From the NCBI RefSeq assembly GCF_028453695.1, contig NC_135773.1:19964001-20028000 (forward strand): a stretch of DNA of 64,000 bases, in the 5' to 3' direction. This DNA is from Augochlora pura. Taxonomy: Eukaryota; Arthropoda; Insecta; Hymenoptera; Halictidae. Below, piece by piece: positions 24,761-36,798 of the stretch (position 1 is the first letter of the stretch; each line of letters begins with the position of its first letter). The notes under the pieces are model-generated. The model ran no database searches and was not told the DNA's origin. It was given only the letters and a program-made list of their open reading frames with translations. The position numbers were made by a program, and so were the translations under genes.

Positions 24761-25051
24761 TATTATTAGAATTATAAAAGGAACAATTTACTTTTATTTA
24801 ATTTCCATTTCTTAAACTTCTTTTGGAAAATATGTATTATTATCAAATATTTCGGATGTCTACATTCATCCTTGCTAAATTGCTGTAATAATTCATAAAT
24901 TATTTATTTCGTTGAATTGATATTAATATCAACCCCCTTGCCGTACTATTTTCTTCATACTTACACACGATTAGGAATTTTTCAACTGATATAATCTGTT
25001 AGAAGGGACAGAACATTAATGTTTATTCCGTGCCTGAATTTACTCGAATGC

Positions 25052-25298
25052 TTAACCCTTTGCACTCGAGTGGTGGCCCTGAGGCACCACTGCAATTGTT
25101 ACATCACGTTCCAAAATAATATTTCTATTATAAAAACTTACATTTAAAAAATTATTAAAAGTGTAACTGTTTTCGTATAAGTTACAAAATTCAATTTGAA
25201 TTGAACATAACCTCTTTACCGTATAAAATGGATATGTCACGTGTTAGAAATGTTACTTTAGAATTACAGTTAAAATGGCTTCGAGTGCAAAGAGTTAA
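25052..25298 (+). mobile_element. TTAA MITE, family 1
   Basis: About 247 bp with TTAACCCTTTGCACTCGAG at the left and CGAGTGCAAAGAGTTAA at the right. A partial family 2 element follows within 20 bases. Confidence 0.85.
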
Positions 25299-25312
25299 AT
25301 ATTAATAACAAG

Positions 25313-25424
25313 GGATTAGAATTTTATTCCAATTTTATAGAACAGAATAACATCCATACTTAATAATTTATTGCTAGTAATTTCCATCGCGAGTCGGACG
25401 CGACAAAGTTCGGTAAGGGGTTAA
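25313..25424 (+). mobile_element. Partial TTAA MITE, family 2
   Basis: The right half only: it ends GTTCGGTAAGGGGTTAA and aligns with the last 110 bases of the copy at 55993, including AGAATTTTATT and the CGAGTCGGAC segment. Confidence 0.6.
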
Positions 25425-25712
25425 CTTCAACAGTATTACCAGTAAATCTTCTCCAATTGTGCTTCAGCCTATAAACAAAAGCGGACCATTTGGGAAGGGG
25501 AGATACGATTATTCGAGTCTCGTGCCTCGTTTTTATAGCTGTTGGCGATAAAAAGGAGTCGCGAGGCTCGAATAACCTCTTCGTCACGAATTGTCTTTTT
25601 TTATAAGCCGAAGGACAATTTCAGAACATTTACTGTACTTAAAATTAAAATAGTTTGAACGATCACAGCGAATCCTTCCATTAAAGACTCGAGGCCCATA
25701 ATTTCAGCATTG

Positions 25713-26100
25713 TGTAACACTGGGTTTACAGGGCTCGTCCAAATGGCACGTTTCACATTCTTTAATCTATGATTGTTGAGATTGTAAAATTTAAACTGAC
25801 TAAAAAACATATATCTGTATAGGATCAATTCAATAAATTTGTTTCTTCAGAAATAGGGTGGTAACGCTGGTTAATGTAGATTGACTAATTGCTTGTTATC
25901 GAGCACAATTAATTTTATGTCCTGTTTGATAAATATGAAATTAATTATGTCTGGAAACAAACCATACCAATCGGTCATGCTACAGTAAATGGCTTCACTA
26001 CAATATATCATAAAAATCGCAGAAAATCTAATTAAATATATTGTAACGATTCTACTCGAGCGAAATAGTTTATTTGAATGCCCCGTGAACCTAGTGTTAA
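25713..26100. mobile_element. TTAA-type inverted-repeat element, family 5
   Basis: The left end TAACACTGGGTTTACAGGGC and the right end GCCCCGTGAACCTAGTGTTAA are inverted copies of each other with a few mismatches. About 390 bp, AT-rich inside, no ORF. Confidence 0.6.
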
Positions 26101-27994
26101 CGACGAATTGTTTGTCGTTGAACGTCGGTTAAGAAGCACCAAAAGAAAGTTTATTTATTTGCCTGGCTGAAAATGCTGTCGCCCGGGGCACGAAGGATCA
26201 AGCGGGCCGCCATGTTGCAGCTTCCCTAAGAATGATAGAGATATTCATGAATTCCTCATAGCCGCGCCGAGGAACTTCTTCAGTCGAATGTATGCTATAA
26301 CGGCGGAGGGGAGAGGGGAGCCCTGAACTCCGCAGCTCCTCCGGAATCTGCATTATGTACGATTGTAGCGGCCTAAAAGTTTCCGCGACCCGCCGCCGCA
26401 AAACCGTCTCTCGAGTTTCCACAAATTATGCTTTCGATTAGATAGCGATAATTGTTTACCGACGACGGATTTTACGGGGCGCGAACCCCGCTAAAACCGG
26501 CAGACCGAGAGGCCGCTTCGTTATTTGAAGCGCGTCCACGCTCCGTGTTATTGTAAAAAAAAAACGATTAAGAAAAAAAAAAATAGCGAAACAAGGAAGA
26601 AAAATATAAGATAAAAATCGAGATACCAGATGAAAAAAAAAAAAGAAGAAAGAAAGAAATGAGCGGATCGTTTGTAATTTTGTAAGATTTATAATACACG
26701 AATACTTTCTACACGGATAGTACTCCACGAGAACTGAAATCGTACGTCGTCGTCGCCCTCGCATTTGAAACTCGACCTTCGATCGGCGTTTGGCCACAGC
26801 GGAACCGTGCATTTTCCATTAGGTCTGTAACAGCGGATTAACCGTAACAAATTCATGCACCTGCGTCACGCTGCACGCCGCGGCGACCAAGTGCATCGTG
26901 TGAGACCCACGATCGATAGACGAGATTTATAGTGTTCTTACCATTTGCAACTGGTCTCTCTGGGCGCTTTCGTAAATGGCCACCGGAAATAATCAATTTC
27001 GAATCGACTACCCTTCGCAAAAATTCTGTTCGAATAAAAAAATTGCTCAACTTTTCGATTTACACGGAACCCACGTGTTTTACCATTTATTTTCGCGAAT
27101 CTGTCACGCGAACACGATTCATCCTTCCTCCCCCCACCCCCTTTTCTTTTTATTGAGATTAAGTATGCGATCGAAGCGGCACACGAAACCGAACGTGAAT
27201 AAGATGTCATCAGTTCTGCTTGTATCGTTCTGTGTTGTGTTCAAATATATTTTCAGACCTGTTAGACGCGATTGGACGCGTCCAATGAAAATGCGCTATC
27301 TATTTGTTTCTTCCGAGTACCTGTTTACACGAAACGGTGTCTGGCCGGATTTGTTACGTCCGTGTCCGCACTATCTTCCCCTGCGACCGCATATCTGCGG
27401 GATAGGCACCGGAGAGAGCGTATGAAGGATTTTACAATTCAGACACGTGTCTCGCATCGACATTCGCTGACGATAGTCAGCCCGAAATTTGCCTACAAAG
27501 TGGAGCTTAACTTGACGCGGGTCGCACGCATTAAACTCTGCTGTGCGACCCCATAGGAGCATTCGTTTAACTAGAGTTACACTTTACAGAGTCAGGTCGA
27601 CGACAAAAGCACTGGAAATAACCACCTGGAAATATCTAGTTCGCTATTTCCCTGTAAAAACGTGAAGAATACCGTGACATAGAAATTATTATTGCTCTTG
27701 GCAATAGGACATTCACGTTATTTTTTTTTCTTATTAAATATATTGGGTTCTTTAGAATATTCTACTTTTGTCTAGAAAATGCTTTTAATTGTATAGGACA
27801 AGGGAATTACTTGGTGCACACAACAGATGTTTCCAAGATGGCTACTAAGTCGGGAAGTATTAGACAAAAGATATATTTCTTTCTTATTCTGCTAGAATGG
27901 ATTTTTAATTTTTATGTTATAGTTTACACAGTTTTTAGTAGATTGATATACAGGGTATTCGAAAAGTAACTCGCAATCGGGAAATGATTCCTGA

Positions 27995-28245
27995 GGTCAT
28001 TTGAATTAATTTTTGCTTCAACGCAATTGCAATCCGTGTTTTTGTTCACGTGTCACTAACGAGAAACAGTGACCAATGAGAGACAAGATCATTTGCCGCG
28101 AGACGAGCAAAGCCGAGTTTCGCTGATTGGTTCCGTTGCATCGCATCAGCTGATCTCGTCTCTCATTGGTCACTGTTTTTCATTAATAACTCACAAACAA
28201 AGCCACGGAGTGCATTTGAACTAAATAAAAACTTACTGTATAATA
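27995..28245. repeat. Large palindrome or hairpin element
   Basis: Inner arms are nearly perfect: CAGTGACCAATGAGAGACAA at about 28068 pairs with GTCTCTCATTGGTCACTGTT at about 28158, separated by some 60 bases. More diverged arms extend about 50 bases further on each side. A non-coding element or transcribed hairpin. Confidence 0.65.
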
Positions 28246-28419
28246 CTTTACGCAGCTCGCTTAATTTCAAAACGTGGGGTTAAATAAACCGCGCATCTTT
28301 ATGCACCGTATGAATAAACCACGTCGCGAGAAGTATAAACATATTCGCGGTACAAACACGTGGGACGACCGAATAATTTGCGAATAGATTTTCGCGGGAG
28401 CTTAAGGGAACTCTAACCT

Positions 28420-28670
28420 TTAACCCCTTGCACTACGATGTCTTTCAGAACTACGTTGATTGATACCATTTTTTCGTCCTCAATTATTTCCTTGATACCA
28501 CGCGATGATTTTCATTTCCCATTTTTCGTCATTTACTTCCATTCCCAGATCTTGATGACAGAGGATTCAAATTTTGTTACGATTTAATAGAAACGATTGG
28601 CAGCCGTATTTATTGAATCACACGCACGACATTAACGAATCTGACTCGTCGTTATAGTCCAAGGGGTTAA
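28420..28670 (+). mobile_element. TTAA MITE, family 2
   Basis: About 251 bp from TTAACCCCTTGCACTACGA to TATAGTCCAAGGGGTTAA. It shares the TTTCAGAACTACGTTGATTG-like left part with copies at 62399 and near 125. Confidence 0.8.
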
Positions 28671-31600
28671 TCGGGTCCTCGGAAAACAGCATCGATTCCG
28701 GCACCGTGCGACTATCGCGATCGTGATTGAAACTCTCGTAGTCACTACGGAGTTTCATCGCGAATCCGAGCCACGAGGATGAAAACGGCATGCTTTTCTC
28801 CGCCGTCTAACATTTTCCGAGGCCGGGTGTTGTAACCACGTTTTTCGTTTACGTCGATTAAATCGCAGGCGAGCGGAGAGAGGCGGCGGGCCGCGCCGCG
28901 GAAAAACTCGCTCGCGGCCGATAAAAATAATTTATTTGCCGGCTGCTCTCGAGAGTGAAATTTTTGCGGATCCATTTCGTGGATGCCGGGCTTGCCGAGA
29001 AACGATGAAATTTAGATGCACCGGCGCAGCGCCGACTCTCTCTCTCGCATATTTGTACACGGCGCGAGGGGTAACACGCGAAAATATAAACGTGCACACA
29101 CACGCGCGTACACACGTCTACCAACGCGATACATCGAATCTCCGTGAACGGGATCAATTCGAAGGATTTTCTCCGTCGATGCAACGGCGCATCAATACGT
29201 ATGGCGTCGGCTACGAAATACGTTGTTAGGAACAACGTGTTACCGGTTTGCTCATAACCTCCGAGGGGATATACTGTCCGGCCAACAGGTCTCTGTATAT
29301 TGTTCGACAGAAAATAGCTTTCTCCGAATTGAACCGAACGACTTCATCTCAGGATTCGAAAGAATTAAAATCACGTTAGTCTTGGTTTTCTGATTGAAAT
29401 AATACCGAACACGATATAATCACAATTATAATTATCTAATCGATATCAACTTGCAAACGCATCCTATATATTTTTAAAAAGGCTTGGATAATTTAAGAAG
29501 CGAATCGTAATATTTTCTTTCGAACTCTGATCAATTGCGATTTCTTTAAAAAATTCTTTACACGCCATGAACTGATTCTTTCGTCTAAAAAGGCTTAAGT
29601 CGTTCGATGAAAATTAAGAAATTCATTTTCTCTTGGAAGGTCTACAGAGACTTCGTTGGCCGACTGTATCGTCACGAAGTACAGCACGTCACAAATACTT
29701 GGTAATGTAATCGATGCTCATCGAAAGCTCGACGATTCCGTATCGTCGACTGTTCTTGCAACAATCGTAACGGAAGCGGTAGCCCCCAATAATGTACGGT
29801 GGAGGTTCCGTGAAAATATTCTAAACAGCAAGCAGGTCAAGTTGGACACAACTTTCTGCGGCAAACAATTGAAACTCGCTACGTTGCAACGTGAAATCTG
29901 GTAAAGTGTTCTAGAAGTATTTTTTTAGCGGTTATTGTTTACGCACAGGTGGTGGAAACAGCCCCGGGAAAGGGGGGGTTTGCTCCGCTTGCAACAATGT
30001 TTGCCCGTTCGTTTCGAGAACCCATTAATTAGCGTACGGAACTGTTGGTTACTTCGATTAATTAATCCGCCTATCATTCATATTTCTATGGGCAGATTTT
30101 TTCACAGATCTAGGACATTGGTTTATCGTATTTGTGAAATATCGATTGCGTTTCGTCGAGAGCTCTCAAGCTAGAAATAAACTGAAGCTATTAACTGCAA
30201 AATTCTTACACGATTCTAGTCTGTAACGAACGACTTATCTGTAGATTCTCGAAAGAGAAACTTGTACATTTGTATAGCGTTTTAGGAAAATCGATGGCCC
30301 TGAACGAAATACGTGTAAAATTTAATTACGAATTCTAGATTACGTGGAAACGTCGGAATCGACAGAGGCCACTTAAATTACGTCTCCTAATAGGTTTAAC
30401 GATAGATGTCAAGGTACTGATTAACATTTTGACTGCCGCATCGCCTGTGCGTGGATGACGGAATTATTTGCTGAGATTGGAAAATTAATTTTTTACGCTG
30501 ATGTATTATATTTTTCTAATTTTATTCAGTAAGAAATTGGTGAAATAGTTGATGCCACGTAACTTGATTTCTCAATTCTAATTTAACTAAAGGAACTGCT
30601 TGAATGAAATTCTGAGCTCTAATATAAAATTGTGTGCTTTAATATGAAATTATGTAATGTGTTAGCGGGACAGTCAAATTTTCGAATTTGCAACGTTAAA
30701 TTACAGGACAGTTCTCGTTTTATTTTGGGAATGTTTGCCAAGCGTTCTTTGTTCGCAACCAGGGATTATTTTTCAGAACATTTGGCTGGCACATACGTGT
30801 GTTGGACTCTTCCGAGTATCGTTGCAAACATGATCAGAGTTCATTATAATATTCGGACTTGTGGCAGTCGATGCTCCGTATTACGCCGCTCATAGCACGT
30901 TATCACAGGGCGGCGTTATTACGGCTAACAATCGCGGCGTTAATTTCAGGCACCATTGTAATAATGGTACCCACTGTCAGATCTTCCGCATTCCGACATT
31001 TGTAGAGCGAGCCGCACAATTAGTGTAACTATGCGAAGTTTGCGGTGACGTTTCCTTGTTCTCGCCGTTAACGCTCTCCTAATAAATAAGATAATTCACG
31101 CGTTAAACCTAGTGTTACGTAAAACTTACGAGGAAACGAACTATGGAGTTAAAAGGAAAAAAAAAATAAGAAAACAATAACTAACAAAAAAGAAATGCAA
31201 ACAACCGGAATTGATTGTGAATATCTTTCGTATGTATGCGAACGCGTCGTACAGACGGTTTAGAATCGAACGAGCATAGTTGATCTTTGAGGTTCGAGCA
31301 CAGCTTATACTTGAAAAGTGTGAAGAATCGCAAGATTTCTAGAGTGAAAGCACAGGGCGTTTTCGTTTCTCATTCATAAGACGAAAAATACATTCAACGA
31401 TGCATTCACAATTTGAACATTATAAGAAGAATGCGAATAGATGCAGGATTCACACTCGAATAAACAATTTTCCGTAGAAAATCAGATTCGATCCTGATTA
31501 AAGATCATCTCAGGGTAAAAAGTCATTAAGAACGTCGAGGACACCTGTTCCCTTGACTGCGAATTTTTCTGCAAAATTAATGTTTTCTCGACTGCAAAAA

Positions 31601-34158
31601 GCAAGATATAAACAAAATTTTGATTCACTTTAGTGAATATTATATTTCAATTCTTTTGATGTTTCGACAACTGTTTTATCGATATAGGTTTTGCAATTTT
31701 ATTCTTCTTTTTATTAGTTGTATTAATCTTTTCTTAAGTCAAATATATTCTTTTGCAAGTCAAATTTATTTTACGCGTGTCTCGAGAGTGAAATTATATA
31801 AATATAACTTCAAATAACTTTTGCACATTGCTTCAAGGATTATTGTAACAATTGAATGACGAAGTGTAATTAGTTTCGAATAATGTAAACTTAAAATCAC
31901 ACTTTTGCAATTATTATTCGTTTTTTAAGTTAGAAACATACAAGTAAATCTAAAAATTCGAGACAACAAATTCGATCTTTTTTTTCCTTGGAATTGTTCA
32001 AAGAACAAACTAGATTTTGATTTACAAAAGGATTTATTTAATCTGTGAAACGGTGAATTTGACTTGGAAAATGTTCATTTTATTCTACAATAAATAGAAT
32101 GAATGAATTGGATAAATGCTATTAGAAAAGTATAAATTCGAAAGATAAAGAGGTGAACATGATTTCGAAAATGGCGAATTCGGCATACAAAACTTGTAAC
32201 CAATGCCGTGTAAATATATGAAATTCGCAGTTCACTGATCGATTGTCTCTTCGGTTAATGCCTGCGATGTTTATTCATAGCAAAGGAGCTGCGCTGTATC
32301 ATGACAAGGATCTCATACCGCTTCCATGCAATTTCATGTCCCATTGATCCTCGAATCGACACTGTAGAATACAGCTACTTAGACTGCGCAGTAATGAGCT
32401 AATTAAACTAATTGCAACGACTTCCAGACATGATAGTCCTTTTAGATCGCACGATATCAGATATTCGGGCAGCACAGTCTAAAGAAAGCTAATCATAAAT
32501 ATTCCTGAACGTTGCTTAAGTTTTCCTTTTATATTTCAGGACTTTTTATCTCGCTCCTGTTTCATCTTCCATTCATTTATTTTGTCAGCGTTAAATTTCT
32601 TCTATTCAGCGTTCCTTTTTATATTCGACCGCCATCTTTTATTCCTTGAAATTGTTCCCGTTTAATTTTCCCACGGAATCATCTTTATGGTGTACCATAC
32701 ATTCATTTAAAATAGCAAAGGGCGAAAATATTCCAAATAAGAATTAATATATTTTATGGATGAAGATAAGACCGTAACAAAATTGCATAAATAATTTGAA
32801 CAGAATATTCTTCTTTCTGATTGCATAATTTAATTTAATCTGAGTGCATAGTTTGATATAAAATTATTCATTTTTGAAGAAATATTCCAAATTTAAATTT
32901 TTCTAATATTGCATTCAATTAATTCAAGATAAAATGAGACTTAAGGGAATCATATTTGTTATTGTAGGATACCTCAGGCCTATTTTTGGATCATGCTAGA
33001 AAGGATTGCACAAAATCTTGAGGAACAATCTTTGTTCTCTCTATTACTTTGTAAACAAAATTGATATTGTTCGTGCTCCTACGATTTTCTACTTTGTAAA
33101 TTGATTTCTTTATTTGTTATATTTGATGTTTTACCCTGTCTATTTCAACAATTCAGTCTTTCTATCCAGCATCGCACCGGATAGGCGAGGATTTTGCAAA
33201 GTTGGCACATACAGAGTCAATACTCTCCTCCCACTTACTGCCAAGTAGTGTAACGCTGCTGTTGAGAGCTACGGAAACACTGCGAGGTAGCACTTTGTCA
33301 CACGTTGAGGAACTGTTCTGGTAGAAATCTCATTCCAAGTTAGTTAAATCGCATTTATCTCTGTCCCACCGGTGGGCACGGACGGAAGCGAATATTAATA
33401 TTAATCTGGAATTATCAACACGATGTCGACTTGCTTTTCAAGAAAAAAATAGCATGTTTTTCCTTGAGAGAACATTTATTCATTCTTTAACCAAAATCGT
33501 CTAACCAAGCTCAGCTTAGTTTCAAAAAATTATATTTACATTCTCCTATTGTTATTTATATCGTTAAATAAATATATAAATGCACGCGGAGAAAGTTAAG
33601 GTACCTACACCTATGGGATAAAAGAGTTAATATAAACAGGCGTTAGTTCTACCTGTGGAACCATTCACAATTTATTATAGAACGAAAACCACTGCTATCG
33701 GATTTCTTGCGTGATCTTAACAATTTATTTACATGCTTCCAAGCTTTTGTTCGCCGCGGTGCTTAAAAATGTACGTTGTCCTAAATAATCTCGCTACGGG
33801 AGTGAAAAAATAAAAGAAAATCTATAAATCCTCTTACACGCAATCCCGCGGCAACGCGTTCAGCGTTCCAACCGGCAACAACGAGAACACCGCGAAGCCA
33901 AACCAATTTATTTAAGAAAATAAAAACTGAGTAGCTTAAAAATTTGTTACACTCGCCATACTATATTATCTGAAAGTATTGTAGAACTACATATAAAGAT
34001 TTGTTTAGCGATTATTTTATTTTGTGAACAGTACGTTATTGAACAAAATTTTTATCAATAGATATCACTGACAAAATTGTTATAAAATTGAACAAATTCG
34101 TACGTAAATTGGTCGTCTATGTGTATAATATTTATTGAACCAGCCAAGTATATCTAAT

Positions 34159-34351
34159 TTAGTATTTACAACGCGAGGTTGTATTAGGTAATTTTCTCAC
34201 TGGACCTGCAGAAGGGGTAGCTGAAACGCGTTTGATCGACATTGTTGCAATATCAAGGGCTCGGATCTCCTTTGTGACGTTGGCAGCGCGAAATTTGACT
34301 GGGTTTTCATTACCTTCAGTCCTTAAAGCATGGCATAGACCTCTAAGAAAA
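34159..34351 (-). CDS. Unidentified open frame running into a scaffold gap
   Basis: From the gap edge the minus strand is open for about 63 codons to a TAA at 34161-34159. It contains RGLCHALRTEGNENPVKF and VTKEIRALDIATMSIKRV and ends RKLPNTTSRCKY. An AATAAA lies about 25 bases after the stop. It reads like the C-terminus of a real protein, either a host gene or a transposon product, but I cannot assign a family. The 5' part is lost in the run of N. Confidence 0.35.
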
Positions 34352-34451
34352 NNNNNNNNNNNNNNNNNNNNNNNNNNNNNNNNNNNNNNNNNNNNNNNNN
34401 NNNNNNNNNNNNNNNNNNNNNNNNNNNNNNNNNNNNNNNNNNNNNNNNNNN
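34352..34451. other. Scaffold gap, 100 N
   Basis: Exactly 100 ambiguous bases, the usual placeholder for a gap of unknown size. It lies 79 bases before the exon at 34531 and may hide exons of genes on either strand. Confidence 0.95.
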
Positions 34452-34530
34452 GAAACAAAAGCATGAAACGAAACCACTGAACGAGTTCCCTTCTTGTACG
34501 TATACCTTACCTTCCGGCGTTGTTCCGCAG

Positions 34531-36798
34531 GTGACGCAGCCGGACTACGTGATCTCGGAGAGCCCGACCGGCCACGGTCAGAGGTATCATGATCAATTCA
34601 AGAGTCAACCGGAAGCGCATCGCGAGCACCACCAGCCAGATTCCCGTGGGCAGCAGCGTCCGCACAAGTTATCGCGCGATCAATATAGACGAAGAAAGCC
34701 GACGACGGTGTCGTACGATCCGCCGGCAACGGAGGCGCCGGTTCAACTTCCAGAGACCGTGGTGCCGGTGACGTTGCGCATCGAAGAAGTGCCCGTGCAA
34801 ACGACGGCTCCGCAAGAAATAGCAACGGTGCCGACGACGAGTACCACGCAGAAGCCGAGAACGCGACGGCCGGGCAGCCCGCTGCGGCGACGACGACCTA
34901 CGACTACGACCCCGGAACCGATCACGGACGCCGACGAGTATTTCAAGTACGACAAGCCGGAGGAGGTGCAGCAACAGCTGGACGCGTCCCGGCGAAGACG
35001 AGTGAAGCCGACGCAGACGTCGTACGAGGAAACGGTGACCGAGAAGAAGGCGAACATCAGGAAGCGTCCGGGCCACAGGAACCGGGTGAACCCTGGCGAA
35101 CCGTTCGAGGCGGAGATCGTCACCGAGATCGTGCACACGACTGTCAACACTTTCAAGCCTTCGACCGAGTCGGTGCACAACGAGTATAACCAGTACGCGA
35201 CCAGTCAGCCGATCGACCAATACGCGACCGGCCAGCCTCTCAATCAGTTCGTCACTCATCAGCCGGTTAATCAGTTCGCTACCAGCCAGCCGATCGGCCA
35301 GCATTACGACCACAGTTCCCAAAACTTTGGCTCGGTCGATGAGCAACGCGAGAGCGTGACGGAGGCCACTCCCTTGGAGTACTCGACCGACGCCACGAGG
35401 GGCAAGGGCGAAGGTAACGAGAACTTCAACGGGCAGGACGGCGGCGTGGTTACCAGCATCCCTCTGGAGAACCTGTTCATCAAGACAGAGGGTAATTACT
35501 ACGATAAATCAACGGCCGTGTCGACGAGCACCAGCGTCGGCAGCAGTTTGAGCGGCTACACTTCCACCACTGCTCCGACAACCACTTCCACCGTTCCGTC
35601 GACGACATCCACGGTCAGCTCCACGGCCAGAACACACAAGATCAGACCGATGAGGTACGGCAACACCACCAGGCCAAGGTTCAGCATCAAGGATTACAAG
35701 AGTCGGCTCGATTACAAGAGCCGATTAGCCACCGTTCCGACAACCGAGGCTTCGGTGACGCCGGCGCCGGCGCCCAGGCAGAGAGGAGGTTCGAACTACA
35801 AAAGCCAGAATCAGAATCAACAGCAACAACAGCAACAACAACAACAGCAAACGGCAGAAAACAACCGAGAGACGACCGGGAGGTACAAGTACGTGTCCAG
35901 GGTGAACTACAGGACCTCGTCGCCGAATCCTGTGAAGACCCAAGAGCAAGAGATCGCGGTTGAAGATGGATCTTCCACGACGGAGAGGACCAGGTTCGTT
36001 CCGAAGAGGCGGCCCGTCAATGGGAACGTTTACAGGAGCAGGATAAGCGGCACGACGAGCAGCCCTAAGTACGACACCGAGGGTCAGGCGAAGCCGAGCA
36101 CGGCCAGGCCCGAGAACGTGTTCTCGTCGTCGGTGCGAAGGCGGCCGGTGATGAAAAGTAGGCTGCCGGCGGCGCACAGGGAAACCTCGACCGCCGCGTA
36201 CACCGGCAGGAAAGAGGCGGAGGCCACGGAAATGGCTGCCGAGGAGACCAGTTTCTACTCGATCGTGACTACAATGGGGACCACCAGGGTGGCAGCCAAC
36301 GAGATCCCCGTCGAGAAGGAGGAAGCCGGCTCGGTGAGCAGCTCGGTAAGCAGCTCGGTCAAGCCGGCCGACGTGGAGGGGGCGGACAGGAACGCGGATG
36401 AAAGCGAAACCGGGCCTAGTTTCCGCGCGCAACATGAAAACCCGCCGGTCGAACCGGTTCCCAGCAGCACCGCCAAAAATGCTGAGGAAAGCCAGCTGAA
36501 AGAAACTGCTGCCGCTGTTGATTCGACCACCGCCAAGGCGGAACCAACGACGGAGATCAGCGAGGATAAATCCGAGGCGAACAAGCCGTCGACTACGGAC
36601 GAGGAGGAACTGTTCGCCAAGGCGTCGCAGAGCGTGGCCGATCTGACCAGCTCCGCTTCCGCGCTCTACGACAAGCCGGGGATGTTTAAGGCGGTTTCGC
36701 CTGAGACCAGGATCGCCGCTGCCCACTTCAAGATACCCACTGACGAGCCCACTCTGCCCATCGAGGCGTTCTTCCAGGAGCTGTCCAAGAAGAGCTAA
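34531..36798 (+). CDS. Cysteine-free Thr/Pro/Arg/Gln-rich protein, large last exon (5' end missing)
   Basis: A 755-codon open exon begins after a strong acceptor (GTTGTTCCGCAG) in phase 0 and ends with TAA at 36796-36798. The first codon is GTG (Val), so at least one upstream exon must supply the start. The protein has no cysteine. Visible parts are arginine clusters (YRRRKP, RRRRPTTTTPEP, SRRRRVKP), a QP-rich repeat with units like QFATSQPIGQ at residues 220-257, Thr/Ser-rich mucin-like stretches with sequons, a glutamine run near residue 430, and a compact C-terminus PIEAFFQELSKKS. GC and codon use differ strongly from the flanks, so it is clearly coding. Composition resembles insect extracellular matrix or cuticle proteins. 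The family is not recognised and secretion is inferred. Confidence 0.8.
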   Translation: MTQPDYVISESPTGHGQRYHDQFKSQPEAHREHHQPDSRGQQRPHKLSRDQYRRRKPTTVSYDPPATEAPVQLPETVVPVTLRIEEVPVQTTAPQEIATVPTTSTTQKPRTRRPGSPLRRRRPTTTTPEPITDADEYFKYDKPEEVQQQLDASRRRRVKPTQTSYEETVTEKKANIRKRPGHRNRVNPGEPFEAEIVTEIVHTTVNTFKPSTESVHNEYNQYATSQPIDQYATGQPLNQFVTHQPVNQFATSQPIGQHYDHSSQNFGSVDEQRESVTEATPLEYSTDATRGKGEGNENFNGQDGGVVTSIPLENLFIKTEGNYYDKSTAVSTSTSVGSSLSGYTSTTAPTTTSTVPSTTSTVSSTARTHKIRPMRYGNTTRPRFSIKDYKSRLDYKSRLATVPTTEASVTPAPAPRQRGGSNYKSQNQNQQQQQQQQQQQTAENNRETTGRYKYVSRVNYRTSSPNPVKTQEQEIAVEDGSSTTERTRFVPKRRPVNGNVYRSRISGTTSSPKYDTEGQAKPSTARPENVFSSSVRRRPVMKSRLPAAHRETSTAAYTGRKEAEATEMAAEETSFYSIVTTMGTTRVAANEIPVEKEEAGSVSSSVSSSVKPADVEGADRNADESETGPSFRAQHENPPVEPVPSSTAKNAEESQLKETAAAVDSTTAKAEPTTEISEDKSEANKPSTTDEEELFAKASQSVADLTSSASALYDKPGMFKAVSPETRIAAAHFKIPTDEPTLPIEAFFQELSKKS

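Larger units (their letters stand above)
24761..34351. other. Intergenic region or long intron, repeat-bearing
   Basis: About 9.6 kb without a supported gene. It contains MITE copies at 25052-25298, 25313-25424 (partial), 25713-26100 and 28420-28670, a palindrome at 27995-28245, and CpG-rich islands at about 26.2-27.5 and 28.8-29.2 kb. Short coding-like readings at 33162-33329 and 34159-34351 (minus) are listed separately. It may be intron for the gene whose last exon starts at 34531. Confidence 0.45.

Noticed and set aside
34669..36726. Minus-strand ORFs of 225 and 333 codons opposite the Thr/Pro-rich exon
   Set aside because: Arg- and Gly-rich shadows of biased plus-strand codons; no start or splice context.
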